Assembly (NCBI RefSeq): GCF_910591885.1
Contig: NC_063282.1
Location: forward strand, 1 to 64,000
Length of the DNA stretch: 64,000 bases
Reading direction: 5' to 3'
Source of the DNA: Bombus terrestris
Taxonomy: Eukaryota > Arthropoda > Insecta > Hymenoptera > Apidae
Below, in pieces: positions 36,853 to 46,263 of this stretch (position 1 is the stretch's first letter; the number at the start of each line of letters is the position of its first letter). The notes under the pieces are model-generated. The model ran no database searches. It saw nothing but the letters and a program-made list of their open reading frames with translations, and was not told where the DNA came from. The translations under genes were made by a program, and so were the position numbers.

Positions 36853-39800
36853 TCACGGCGGCGGTACCGCCGGTCCGTGACGCGCGGAGACTCCTTGCTG
36901 TCGCGCCCTGCTGGTATGCTGGGCTTTCTCTCTTTCTCTCTCCGCCCGCTCCTTCACGAGCATAACTTGCTCGCAGAAGGTGCGGACGGCTCTGTACTCC
37001 TGGGGCCCCCTGAGCATAGCTTCGATGAGCGTCTCGGGGGCCAATCTCTCGCCGATCTCGAGTCGTAAGACACGTCGCGGTACCTCCCACGCCGGGCAAG
37101 CCTCCAGCGTGTGCCGCGCCGTGTCCTCCTCCTCCCCACAGTGGTGACAGATGGTCGCCACCTCTCGCCGGATCTTGAGCAGGTAATCGCCGAACACCCC
37201 GTGGCCGGTGAGCACCTGAGTCGTCCTGAATGTGAGCGGGACCCCGCCTTTGTCTCTCCACTTGTCCCAGTTGGGCAGGACGGCGCGGACGGCCCGATGA
37301 GGGCGCATCGCATCCTCTTCCAACAGCTGCGAGTGCCACCGCTCCCATGCTTCTAGTCTTGTTTCCTCCCGAACGTCCACGGTTGGTGCCGTCGGCGTGG
37401 CACGTCGGTCCAAGGTCGCGGCCCTCCGGTGTTCGTACACCCGGCGAAGGGCAAGGGCCTGTAGCTCGAACGGGGGGGACGCGGCCAGCACGGTCGCTGT
37501 CGCGTAGGACACCGTCCTGTATCCCCTCGCTGCCCGGATGGCGATCGTCCTGTGGAGCCTTCTCACCAGAGTCCGGTTACGCCGGCTCACCGCCAGATCA
37601 TCGGCCCATACGGGCGCTCCGTAAAGGACTCGTGACCTGATCACTCCTTCGTAGAGCCTGCGGACTCCCAATCCTGCCCCGCCGATGTTAGGTAAAAGGC
37701 CGCACAGCGCGTTGGCTGCGGCCGTTACTTTCGGGGCTAAGTACTCAAAGTGTGGCTCGAACGTCCACTTACTGTCGACGATCAAGCCCAAGTACTTCAT
37801 CCGGTGTCCCACAGGGACCTCTTCTCCGTCGATGACTATAGTCGACAGCTCCGCAGGCGGCGCTCCTCTGCGTCGTTGGTCGTAGAACCACAGGGCTTCC
37901 GATTTCGCCGGCGACACGCTCAAGCCGAGTCTTCGAATGGCGTGCACCGCGCATGCCACGGCGGTCTCAGTCAGGCATGCGGCGTCGTTCCACCATCGTC
38001 CGCTGGCCAGCACCAGCGTGTCATCCGCGTAGCATATCATGCCAGCCCCCGGCGGCATGGGACTTCGGAGGACCGAGTCATAGGCAGTGATCCACAGAAT
38101 CGGTCCGAGTACCGAGCCCTGCGGCACGCCGCGCTCCACCGGTCTTCGCTCCTTCACGCCGTTTCTGCCTGTGTAGGTGATCCACCTATCGTTCAGATAG
38201 GCCTGAATCACCCTGACGAGGTATGGCGGGGACTCGAAGTGTCGCAGCGCCTCCACGATCCTGCTCCAAGGAATGCTATTGAAAGCGTTGGAGATGTCCA
38301 AGGAGACGGCTACCGCCACCCCTTCTCGCGCGACCATGTCCTCCGCCATGGATCTCAGCCTCTTTACCGCGTCCACGGTCGAGCGGCCCCGGCGAAATCC
38401 AAATTGGCTATCGTGCCATCCGGGAATCCGTCTCTCCATGTGTGCCTCCAGGCGGGCGACTATGATCCTCTCGAAGAGTTTACCCACCTCGTCGAGAAGA
38501 CACACCGGCCTGTATGCCGATGGCGCGTCCGGCGGTCGACCCTCCTTCCGTAGCAACACGAGTTTCGCCGTGCGCCACGCCCGAGGATAGGCGCCCTCCC
38601 TCAGGCACCTGGAGAACAGGTGCCGCAAACGGGGAGCCAAGGTGTCGATCGACTCCGTCCAGACCCGGCCCGGGATCCCGTCCGGACCCGGCGCCACGTC
38701 GCGGGATGCCATCTTCTTCGCGGCTTCGAGCAACTCTTCCTCAGTCACTCGAAGTTCCTCGTTCCAATCCGTCGGCGCCGTCCCGTCGATGGTGTTAGGG
38801 GCTGGCGCGGACGTCTCGTTGTTGTCCCGCCGTGGGAACAAAGTCCCGATGACGTTGTCCAGTAACGCCGGATCCATGTTTTCGGTCAGCGGGGGGGCCG
38901 AAGGTCGCAGTTTCTTCGTAACGATGCGATAGGGCCTCCCCCACGGATCTGAATCGACCAATTCGATCAATCGATCCCAACACCGGGCCTTGGCTAGTTT
39001 GATCTCCCGTTGGAGAGCGCGTCTCGTCTCTCTGTATTCTTCATAGCGGCGAGAGATCTCCTCCTCGTCGTGTGTCCGTTTGCGGCGACGCGCCCTTACG
39101 AATCTTCTCCGGGCCCGCATGCAACCCGCCCGCATATCGGCTATTTCCGGTGTCCACCAATACACGGAACGGTCGCCTCTGTTTCCCGGGGCGGAGCGCG
39201 GCATAGAGGCGTCGCATGCCGCGATCATGTATCCGTGGAGTTCGTCAGCCTCCTCGTCGACGCTACCCAATGTGGAGGTGGTGGTGGGGGGGGTTGTGGT
39301 GTTGTCCCCCCGTGCGTCCCAGCTCCAGGCGGAGACAGTGACCGCCGCCCGCAGCATGTCCTTGTCCCTCTCCTTCAAGCGCCACCTAGGTGTGGATGGT
39401 GGTGGTCGACGGGACCGGTTCTCCTCTCGTTGTCGTCGGGCACCGCTGTCGCAGGCGGCGGCCTCCCCCTCCATTTCCATCATTATATAGAGGTGGTCCG
39501 ATAAGGTCTCCATTCTGTCGGCCACTCTCCATCCGTGGATCTTTCGGTAGAGCCCGGCGGTAGCCCAGGTAACGTCGACGATGGACGATCCCCTCCACGC
39601 CACGCAGGTGCTAGTTGTGCCCCTGTTCACCAGAATCAGCCCGAGCGTCGCGGCCCAGTCTGTCAGAATTCTGCCGCGGGAGTCCGTCCTGGTATCCCCC
39701 CATTGCGACGAGCGCGCGTTGAAGTCCCCAAGGACGAGTACCTGACGAGGCAGGCATCTACGAACGCAGTCACCGACCTCGTCCAGGAAGTCCCCGAACG

Positions 39801-40125
39801 AGGCCACTCCGCTGTTGGGCGAGACGTAAATGCCCACTATCGCGATCCCGTTCCACTCGACGGCGACGAAGCCGTTACCGCGATCCAGCAGGGCGCCGGG
39901 CGAACACAACGCCGGCGTCCATGTTATGGCTGTTGATCCGTTCAGGTCCCCGATCCAGTTGGGGGCGTCGGGGACGCGGTATGGTTCAGCCACCACAGCG
40001 AGTGCGACCCGATTCTCCCGTATAGCCTGGAGAAGCAGGTCCTGCGCCCGTCTGGCTCTTCCTATGTTACATTGGAGCAGGCGGTTGAAGTTACTCCGCC
40101 AGCTCCATGGCCTCCTCCCGGCCAC
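36853..40125 (-). CDS. ORF2 of E6: endonuclease / reverse transcriptase
   Basis: Intact frame of about 1090 aa, alpha markers throughout (L125, I164, C225, S244, K349, R509, E759, A990) plus N444. Private changes are M153I, which removes the first in-frame Met found in most copies, and T755A. Loss of that Met supports the view that ORF2 does not start at an internal ATG. Catalytic motifs are intact. Confidence 0.93.
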   Translation of the reverse strand: MAGRRPWSWRSNFNRLLQCNIGRARRAQDLLLQAIRENRVALAVVAEPYRVPDAPNWIGDLNGSTAITWTPALCSPGALLDRGNGFVAVEWNGIAIVGIYVSPNSGVASFGDFLDEVGDCVRRCLPRQVLVLGDFNARSSQWGDTRTDSRGRILTDWAATLGLILVNRGTTSTCVAWRGSSIVDVTWATAGLYRKIHGWRVADRMETLSDHLYIMMEMEGEAAACDSGARRQREENRSRRPPPSTPRWRLKERDKDMLRAAVTVSAWSWDARGDNTTTPPTTTSTLGSVDEEADELHGYMIAACDASMPRSAPGNRGDRSVYWWTPEIADMRAGCMRARRRFVRARRRKRTHDEEEISRRYEEYRETRRALQREIKLAKARCWDRLIELVDSDPWGRPYRIVTKKLRPSAPPLTENMDPALLDNVIGTLFPRRDNNETSAPAPNTIDGTAPTDWNEELRVTEEELLEAAKKMASRDVAPGPDGIPGRVWTESIDTLAPRLRHLFSRCLREGAYPRAWRTAKLVLLRKEGRPPDAPSAYRPVCLLDEVGKLFERIIVARLEAHMERRIPGWHDSQFGFRRGRSTVDAVKRLRSMAEDMVAREGVAVAVSLDISNAFNSIPWSRIVEALRHFESPPYLVRVIQAYLNDRWITYTGRNGVKERRPVERGVPQGSVLGPILWITAYDSVLRSPMPPGAGMICYADDTLVLASGRWWNDAACLTETAVACAVHAIRRLGLSVSPAKSEALWFYDQRRRGAPPAELSTIVIDGEEVPVGHRMKYLGLIVDSKWTFEPHFEYLAPKVTAAANALCGLLPNIGGAGLGVRRLYEGVIRSRVLYGAPVWADDLAVSRRNRTLVRRLHRTIAIRAARGYRTVSYATATVLAASPPFELQALALRRVYEHRRAATLDRRATPTAPTVDVREETRLEAWERWHSQLLEEDAMRPHRAVRAVLPNWDKWRDKGGVPLTFRTTQVLTGHGVFGDYLLKIRREVATICHHCGEEEDTARHTLEACPAWEVPRRVLRLEIGERLAPETLIEAMLRGPQEYRAVRTFCEQVMLVKERAEREREKAQHTSRARQQGVSARHGPAVPPP

Positions 40126-42241
40126 TCGTCACTGCTGATGGTGACTCCGCCCCGGTAGCGTTTCCGCCGTAGTTCTCGTTGCCGCCGGCGATGGTAGTGA
40201 TAACGGTGTCGGCGGCGGCGGCAGACCGACGGGTAAGCTGCTCCTTACTTCTCTTGATTTTCGGGGGGGCACATGCCACTCCGCCCATCCTGTGTCCGGA
40301 TGGAGCTCCCAGCCGCTCGCATAAGGGACATTTCGGCGCCAAAGCGGGACATCCCCTGGCGCGGTGCCCGCTTTCACCGCACCTGTAGCAAAGACGGCTT
40401 CTATCCTCGGCGGACGTGCAAGTTGCCCGTACGTGCCCCAACTCCAGGCACTTGAAGCACTGTAAGGGTCTCTTCGGTATGGCAGAGACCCTCGCGATGG
40501 ACCACCCCAAGACCACCCTGCCCGCCTGAGCTAGCTTGCGGGCACCGGCCGCCGGACACCTGACCCATGCCGATCCGAGTCCGCCCCTGGAGACGCCGAT
40601 CTCGCCGATCCGAACATCCTCGCTGCTGCATCCCGCGGCCAAGGCCAGAGCCTGACGCAGCTCCTCCTTGCCCATTGAGATGTCCACATTGGTGACTCTC
40701 AGCTCGGCTTTGATCGTGGGAGTTCCGACCCTTACCTTGGTCGGGTCCAGAACGTCTGCCAGGCGCGTCGCAAGGATCGACGCCTTTTCTCTGTCCTTGT
40801 CCCTCGGGACTCTGATGACGATGGCGCCCGTCACCGCCTTCTTCATCGTGACGGCCTGCACGCCTATCTCGCCGAGGGGGATAGCTCTTCTGGCCGTCGT
40901 TACGACGTCGGCATACGACATGTTGGCTCCCTCGCTTAGCGTCAGTGTTACCGCGGATGTACTCGGTGCGCGAGGGAGCTTGACTGTTGGCGACGTCTTT
41001 TCCTTCCTGAATGGCTTTTGAACGGTGCCACCGCTGCCCGATTTCGGCGCGCCTCCCATCCTATCTGCCCACGGTTTTTGGACAGTCGCTGGTGGCCGGG
41101 ACTTCTCCTCTCCTCCAGCGGCGTCCAGCTTCCTTTCGGCGATGTTCCTCTGCCCCATCTTACTTTTTCTCCCTACCACCACGCTCCACCCGCCGTCCTC
41201 CCGAGTCCTTGGGGGCGGCGGGGGATCTGCGCGGGCGGGGGGGCGAGTAGCGGAGTATTCCGCGCTCCGTCGGGTTTCGGGAGTGCTTTGTTGCTGCTGC
41301 CGCTGTTGTTGCAGCTGTTGTTGTTGTTGCTGCTGCGGCTTCAATAGACTCCCGAGTTGTCTCTCCACCATCTTCGTTATGGAGGGACCCAACTCTTCTA
41401 GCTTTCTCTCGAGGGCGTCGAGTCGCGCTTCTTGGGTTGCAGCCTCGACCCGTGGGCGGTCCGTGTCGGCACCGCCGCCCCGCAGGCCTTCGATCGCGGG
41501 CATAGACCTCCTTGCCAGCTCTCTCCTAAGGGCGGCGTTCTCCTCCTCCAACGCGGACAGTCTCGCCTCCACCAGCCTCATCGCCGCGTTGTTGCCGCTG
41601 CTGCCCGCTTGTTCTCTCCTTCGCGGGGCCTCGCTCTTCCATGCGGCCGAGATATAGCTTGCCGCTTCCTTCAGCGCTTTGACGTACGTGCCCTTGAGGT
41701 TGGACGATGTGGTCGCCACCTTCATGATCTCGGACACGTGTCTCGTTAATTCCGCGCTGACGTCCGCGGCCGAACTCGTCCTCACTTGTATCTCCAGATC
41801 TTCGGAGACTTCCAAGGTGGCTGTTGTCGCCAGTCTCCTCTTCTTCCCCCTGGATGCGATTGATGCCAGTGATGAGCGAGACGCGAACGAGGCTACCGAT
41901 TCTTCGTCGTCCGACCTCGCTCGCTCCCGCGATCCTCCCGCAGCAGATGTTGTTATTGTTGTTGCTCCGTCTGACGGGGCCGGCGCAAGGAAAACGCTGC
42001 CCGCCCGGCACCCGCTTCTCGTCCTCGGAGTTCTCGATGTCTCCATGTATTCTTCCGAGAATAGACTTCTCGCTTCGCCAGGCGTGGTAACACGTTCGGG
42101 GGCCTGGCGGCCCACCCCCGAGCGGCCGTGGTCGTATGTTGACGACGTAGTGGGGCCCACTTGACTACCCCCGACTACGCCGGTACTGGGGTCTCCCTCC
42201 CCTGTACTGTACGTGTTTCTCCTATCTGTTGTGCCTTCCAT
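40091..42241 (-). CDS. ORF1 of E6: Gag-like zinc-knuckle protein
   Basis: Intact 716-aa frame from the Kozak ATG at 42241, alpha type. K408Q in the basic stretch before the RRM-like region is private. Extension upstream of the ATG is interrupted differently from other copies, consistent with translation starting at the Kozak ATG. Confidence 0.9.
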   Translation of the reverse strand: MEGTTDRRNTYSTGEGDPSTGVVGGSQVGPTTSSTYDHGRSGVGRQAPERVTTPGEARSLFSEEYMETSRTPRTRSGCRAGSVFLAPAPSDGATTITTSAAGGSRERARSDDEESVASFASRSSLASIASRGKKRRLATTATLEVSEDLEIQVRTSSAADVSAELTRHVSEIMKVATTSSNLKGTYVKALKEAASYISAAWKSEAPRRREQAGSSGNNAAMRLVEARLSALEEENAALRRELARRSMPAIEGLRGGGADTDRPRVEAATQEARLDALERKLEELGPSITKMVERQLGSLLKPQQQQQQQLQQQRQQQQSTPETRRSAEYSATRPPARADPPPPPRTREDGGWSVVVGRKSKMGQRNIAERKLDAAGGEEKSRPPATVQKPWADRMGGAPKSGSGGTVQKPFRKEKTSPTVKLPRAPSTSAVTLTLSEGANMSYADVVTTARRAIPLGEIGVQAVTMKKAVTGAIVIRVPRDKDREKASILATRLADVLDPTKVRVGTPTIKAELRVTNVDISMGKEELRQALALAAGCSSEDVRIGEIGVSRGGLGSAWVRCPAAGARKLAQAGRVVLGWSIARVSAIPKRPLQCFKCLELGHVRATCTSAEDRSRLCYRCGESGHRARGCPALAPKCPLCERLGAPSGHRMGGVACAPPKIKRSKEQLTRRSAAAADTVITTIAGGNENYGGNATGAESPSAVTSGREEAMELAE

Positions 42242-42548
42242 GGTGAATGAAGTTGTTTCTCGCCGGGTCGTCATCGGGAATCTGTCCTGGTGCCACTCAC
42301 TCTTTCGCACCCTGTCCCGGAGAGTCCGGAGCAGGGTGACAGGGAGCCCCACGAGAAGGTGAGGTGAGTGGTCTTGACAGGCATGGGCCCACCAACTTCT
42401 CCGAAGTTCCTCGCACCGGATCAGCGACCTGACGGGTACCCGAGGCCCCGACCGGCCGCCACCCGACTATAGGGGAACATCAGATCCATCGGGGTTTCCC
42501 GGGGGGTGGTCCTACGCCCCGAGAACCCATGCCTGCCTCATGCTCCCC

Positions 42549-42665
42549 AACCTAACCCCAACCTAACCCCAACCTAACCCCAACCTAACCCCAACCTAAC
42601 CCCAACCTAACCCCAACCTAACCCCAACCTAACCCCAACCTAACCCCAACCTAACCCCAACCTAA

Positions 42666-42667
<2 letters not shown>
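42549..42667. repeat. Telomeric repeat tract between E6 and E7
   Basis: 119 bp of the 11-mer. It ends CCTAACC directly before the T run, so E7 is followed by GGTTAGG where all other elements are followed by GGTTGGGG. This fits insertion in a TTAGG-only unit; corrected, the tract is 11 units plus 4 bp. Confidence 0.95.
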
Positions 42668-42718
<51 letters not shown>

Positions 42719-42990
42719 CGTGGAGAAATCCTCATGGACTCCCAGCTGCGAGCAGCATGGGAAGTGTCGGACTCTTACCGACTAAAACTCCACGGTGGTC
42801 TTCCAGACGGCTGTTCGAGGAGGGCTCAGGGTCTCTTGCGAATACTACCAAGCGCTCCTCGCCGTCTATCTCCCTGCTGGGCGGGAGACTTCCTTGTTAG
42901 ACAGAAGATCGGGGCCGCCAGGGGGGACCACGCCCCCTAGCGCCCCTTTCCTTGGGTCTTGTTACTTCCTTGGTGACTCCTTGGGCGCGT

Positions 42991-45900
42991 TCACGGCGGC
43001 GGTACCGCCGGTCCGTGACGCGCGGAGACTCCTTGTTGCCGCGCCCTGCTGGTATGCTGGGCTTTCTCTCTTTCTCTCTCCGCCCGCTCCTTCACGAGCA
43101 TAACTTGCTCGCAGAAGGTGCGGACGGCTCTGTACTCCTGGGGCCCCCTGAGCATAGCTTCGATGAGCGTCTCGGGGGCCAATCTCTCGCCGATCTCGAG
43201 TCGTAAGACACGTCGCGGTACCTCCCACGCCGGGCAAGCCTCCAGCGTGTGCCGCGCCGTGTCCTCCTCCTCCCCACAGTGGTGACAGATGGTCGTCACC
43301 TCTCGCCGGATCTTGAGCAGGTAATCGCCGAACACCCCGTGGCCGGTGAGCACCTGAGTCGTCCTGAATGTGAGCGGGACCCCGCCTTTGTCTCTCCACT
43401 TGTCCCAGTTGGGCAGGACGGCGCGGACGGCCTGATGAGGGCGCATCGCATCCTCTTCCAACAGCTGCGAGTGCCACCGCTCCCATGCTTCTAGTCTTGT
43501 TTCCTCCCGAACGTCCACGATTGGTGCCGTCGGCGTGGCACGTCGGTCCAAGGTCGCGGCCCTCCGGTGTTCGTACACCCGGCGAAGGGCAAGGGCCTGT
43601 AGCTCGAACGGGGGGGACGCGGCCAGCACGGTCGCTGTCGCGTAGGACACCGTCCTGTATCCCCTCGCTGCCCGGATGGCGATCGTCCTGTGGAGCCTTC
43701 TCACCAGAGTCCGGTTACGCCGGCTCACCGCCAGATCATCGGCCCATACGGGCGCCCCGTAAAGGACTCGTGACCTGATCACTCCTTCGTAGAGCCTGCG
43801 GACTCCCAATCCTGCCCCGCCGATGTTAGGTAAAAGGCCGCACAGCGCGTTGGCTGCGGCCGTTACTTTCGGGGCTAAGTACTCAAAGTGTGGCTCGAAC
43901 GTCCACTTACTGTCGACGATCAAGCCCAAGTACTTCATCCGGTGTCCCACCGGGACCTCTTCTCCGTCGATGACTATAGTCGACAGCTCCGCAGGCGGCG
44001 TTCCTCTGCGTCGTTGGTCGTAGAACCACAGGGCTTCCGATTTCGCCGGCGACACGCTCAAGCCGAGTCTTCGAATGGCGTGCACCGCGCATGCCACGGC
44101 GGTCTCAGTCAGGCATGCGGCGTCGTTCCACCATCGTCCGCTGGCCAGCACCAGCGTGTCATCCGCGTAGCATATCATGCCAGCCCCCGGCGGCATGGGA
44201 CCTCGGAGGACCGAGTCATAGGCAGTGATCCACAGAATCGGTCCGAGTACCGAGCCCTGCGGCACGCCGCGCTCCACCGGTCTTCGCTCCTTCACGCCGT
44301 TTCTGCCTGTGTAGGTGATCCACCTATCGTTCAGATAGGCCTGAATCACCCTGACGAGGTATGGCGGGGACTCGGAGTGTCGCAGCGCCTCCACGATCCT
44401 GCTCCAAGGAATGCTATTGAAAGCGTTGGAGATGTCCAAGGAGACGGCTACCGCCACCCCTTCTCGCGCGACCATGTCCTCCGCCATGGATCTCAGCCTC
44501 TTTACCGCGTCCACGGTCGAGCGGCCCCGGCGAAATCCAAATTGGCTATCGTGCCATCCGGGAATCCGTCTCTCCATGTGTGCCTCCAGGCGGGCGACTA
44601 TGATCCTCTCGAAGAGTTTACCCACCTCGTCGAGAAGACACACCGGCCTGTATGCCGATGGCGCGTCCGGCGGTCGACCCTCCTTCCGTAGCAACACGAG
44701 TTTCGCCGTGCGCCACGCCCGAGGATAGGCGCCCTCCCTCAGGCACCTGGAGAACAGGTGCCGCAAACGGGGAGCCAAGGTGTCGATCGACTCCGTCCAG
44801 ACTCGGCCCGGGATCCCGTCCGGACCCGGCGCCACGTCGCGGGATGCCATCTTCTTCGCGGCTTCGAGCAACTCTTCCTCAGTCACTCGAAGTTCCTCGT
44901 TCCAATCCGTCGGCGCCGTCCCGTCGATGGTGGTAGGGGCTGGCGCGGACGTCTCGTTGTTGTCCCGCCGTGGGAACAACGTCCCGATGACGTTGTCCAG
45001 TAACGCCGGATCCATGTTTTCGGTCAGCGGGGGGGCCGAAGGTCGCAGTTTCTTCGTAACGATGCGATAGGGCCTCCCCCACGGATCTGAATCGACCAAT
45101 TCGATCAATCGATCCCAACACCGGGCCTTGGCTAGTTTGATCTCCCGTTGGAGAGCGCGTCTCGTCTCTCTGTATTCTTCATAGCGGCGAGAGATCTCCT
45201 CCTCGTCGTGTGTCCGTTTGCGGCGACGCGCCCTTACGAATCTTCTCCGGGCCCGCATGCAACCCGCCCGCATATCGGCTATTTCCGGTGTCCACCAATA
45301 CACGGAACGGTCGCCTCTGTTTCCCGGGGCGGAGCGCGGCATAGAGGCGTCGCATGCCGCGATCATGTATCCGTGGAGTTCGTCAGCCTCCTCGTCGACG
45401 CTACCCAATGTGGAGGTGGTGGTGGGGGGGGTTGTGGTGTTGTCCCCCCGTGCGTCCCAGCTCCAGGCGGAGACAGTGACCGCCGCCCGCAGCATGTCCT
45501 TGTCCCTCTCCTTCAAGCGCCACCTAGGTGTGGATGGTGGTGGTCGACGGGACCGGTTCTCCTCTCGTTGTCGTCGGGCACCGCTGTCGCAGGCGGCGGC
45601 CTCCCCCTCCATTTCCATCATTATATAGAGGTGGTCCGATAAGGTCTCCATTCTGTCGGCCACTCTCCATCCGTGAATCTTTCGGTAGAGCCCGGCGGTA
45701 GCCCAGGTAACGTCGACGATGGACGATCCCCTCCACGCCACGCAGGTGCTAGTTGTGCCCCTGTTCACCAGAATCAGCCCGAGCGTCGCGGCCCAGTCTG
45801 TCAGCATTCTGCCGCGGGAGTCCGTCCTGGTGTCCCCCCATTGCGACGAGCGCGCGTTGAAGTCCCCAAGGACGAGTACCTGACGAGGCAGGCATCTACG

Positions 45901-46263
45901 AACGCAGTCACCGACCTCGTCCAGGAAGTCCCCGAACGAGGCCACTCCGCTGTTGGGCGAGACGTAAATGCCCACTATCGCGATCCCGTTCCACTCGACG
46001 GCGACGAAGCCGTTACCGCGATCCAACAGGGCGCCGGGCGAACACAACGCCGGCGTCCATGTTATGGCTGTTGATCCGTTCAGGTCCCCGATCCAGTTGG
46101 GGGCGTCGGGGACGCGGTATGGTTCAGCCACCACAGCGAGTGCGACCCGATTCTCCCGTATAGCCTGGAGAAGCAGGTCCTGCGCCCGTCTGGCTCTTCC
46201 TATGTTACATTGGAGCAGGCGGTTGAAGTTACTCCGCCAGCTCCATGGCCTCCTCCCGGCCAC
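42991..46263 (-). CDS. ORF2 of E7: endonuclease / reverse transcriptase
   Basis: Intact frame of about 1090 aa, alpha type. It has the most private replacements of the alpha copies: F630S and S688G in the RT, and T915I and R944Q in the C-terminal region. T990 is shared with beta copies. YADD and the endonuclease residues are unchanged, so activity cannot be excluded. Confidence 0.92.
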   Translation of the reverse strand: MAGRRPWSWRSNFNRLLQCNIGRARRAQDLLLQAIRENRVALAVVAEPYRVPDAPNWIGDLNGSTAITWTPALCSPGALLDRGNGFVAVEWNGIAIVGIYVSPNSGVASFGDFLDEVGDCVRRCLPRQVLVLGDFNARSSQWGDTRTDSRGRMLTDWAATLGLILVNRGTTSTCVAWRGSSIVDVTWATAGLYRKIHGWRVADRMETLSDHLYIMMEMEGEAAACDSGARRQREENRSRRPPPSTPRWRLKERDKDMLRAAVTVSAWSWDARGDNTTTPPTTTSTLGSVDEEADELHGYMIAACDASMPRSAPGNRGDRSVYWWTPEIADMRAGCMRARRRFVRARRRKRTHDEEEISRRYEEYRETRRALQREIKLAKARCWDRLIELVDSDPWGRPYRIVTKKLRPSAPPLTENMDPALLDNVIGTLFPRRDNNETSAPAPTTIDGTAPTDWNEELRVTEEELLEAAKKMASRDVAPGPDGIPGRVWTESIDTLAPRLRHLFSRCLREGAYPRAWRTAKLVLLRKEGRPPDAPSAYRPVCLLDEVGKLFERIIVARLEAHMERRIPGWHDSQFGFRRGRSTVDAVKRLRSMAEDMVAREGVAVAVSLDISNAFNSIPWSRIVEALRHSESPPYLVRVIQAYLNDRWITYTGRNGVKERRPVERGVPQGSVLGPILWITAYDSVLRGPMPPGAGMICYADDTLVLASGRWWNDAACLTETAVACAVHAIRRLGLSVSPAKSEALWFYDQRRRGTPPAELSTIVIDGEEVPVGHRMKYLGLIVDSKWTFEPHFEYLAPKVTAAANALCGLLPNIGGAGLGVRRLYEGVIRSRVLYGAPVWADDLAVSRRNRTLVRRLHRTIAIRAARGYRTVSYATATVLAASPPFELQALALRRVYEHRRAATLDRRATPTAPIVDVREETRLEAWERWHSQLLEEDAMRPHQAVRAVLPNWDKWRDKGGVPLTFRTTQVLTGHGVFGDYLLKIRREVTTICHHCGEEEDTARHTLEACPAWEVPRRVLRLEIGERLAPETLIEAMLRGPQEYRAVRTFCEQVMLVKERAEREREKAQHTSRARQQGVSARHGPAVPPP

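Larger units (their letters stand above)
36552..42548 (-). mobile_element. E6: full-length telomeric SART-like LINE (alpha)
   Basis: Complete copy with a 29-nt poly(A) (36580-36552) and a 5968-bp body. Like E3 it lies next to a SINE copy on its distal side, and it shares with E3 the N444 codon of ORF2. In the 5' UTR the GTG near 42446 is lost and a GGGTACCCGAGG variant is present. This shows that the region upstream of the Kozak ATG is not under coding constraint. Confidence 0.93.
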
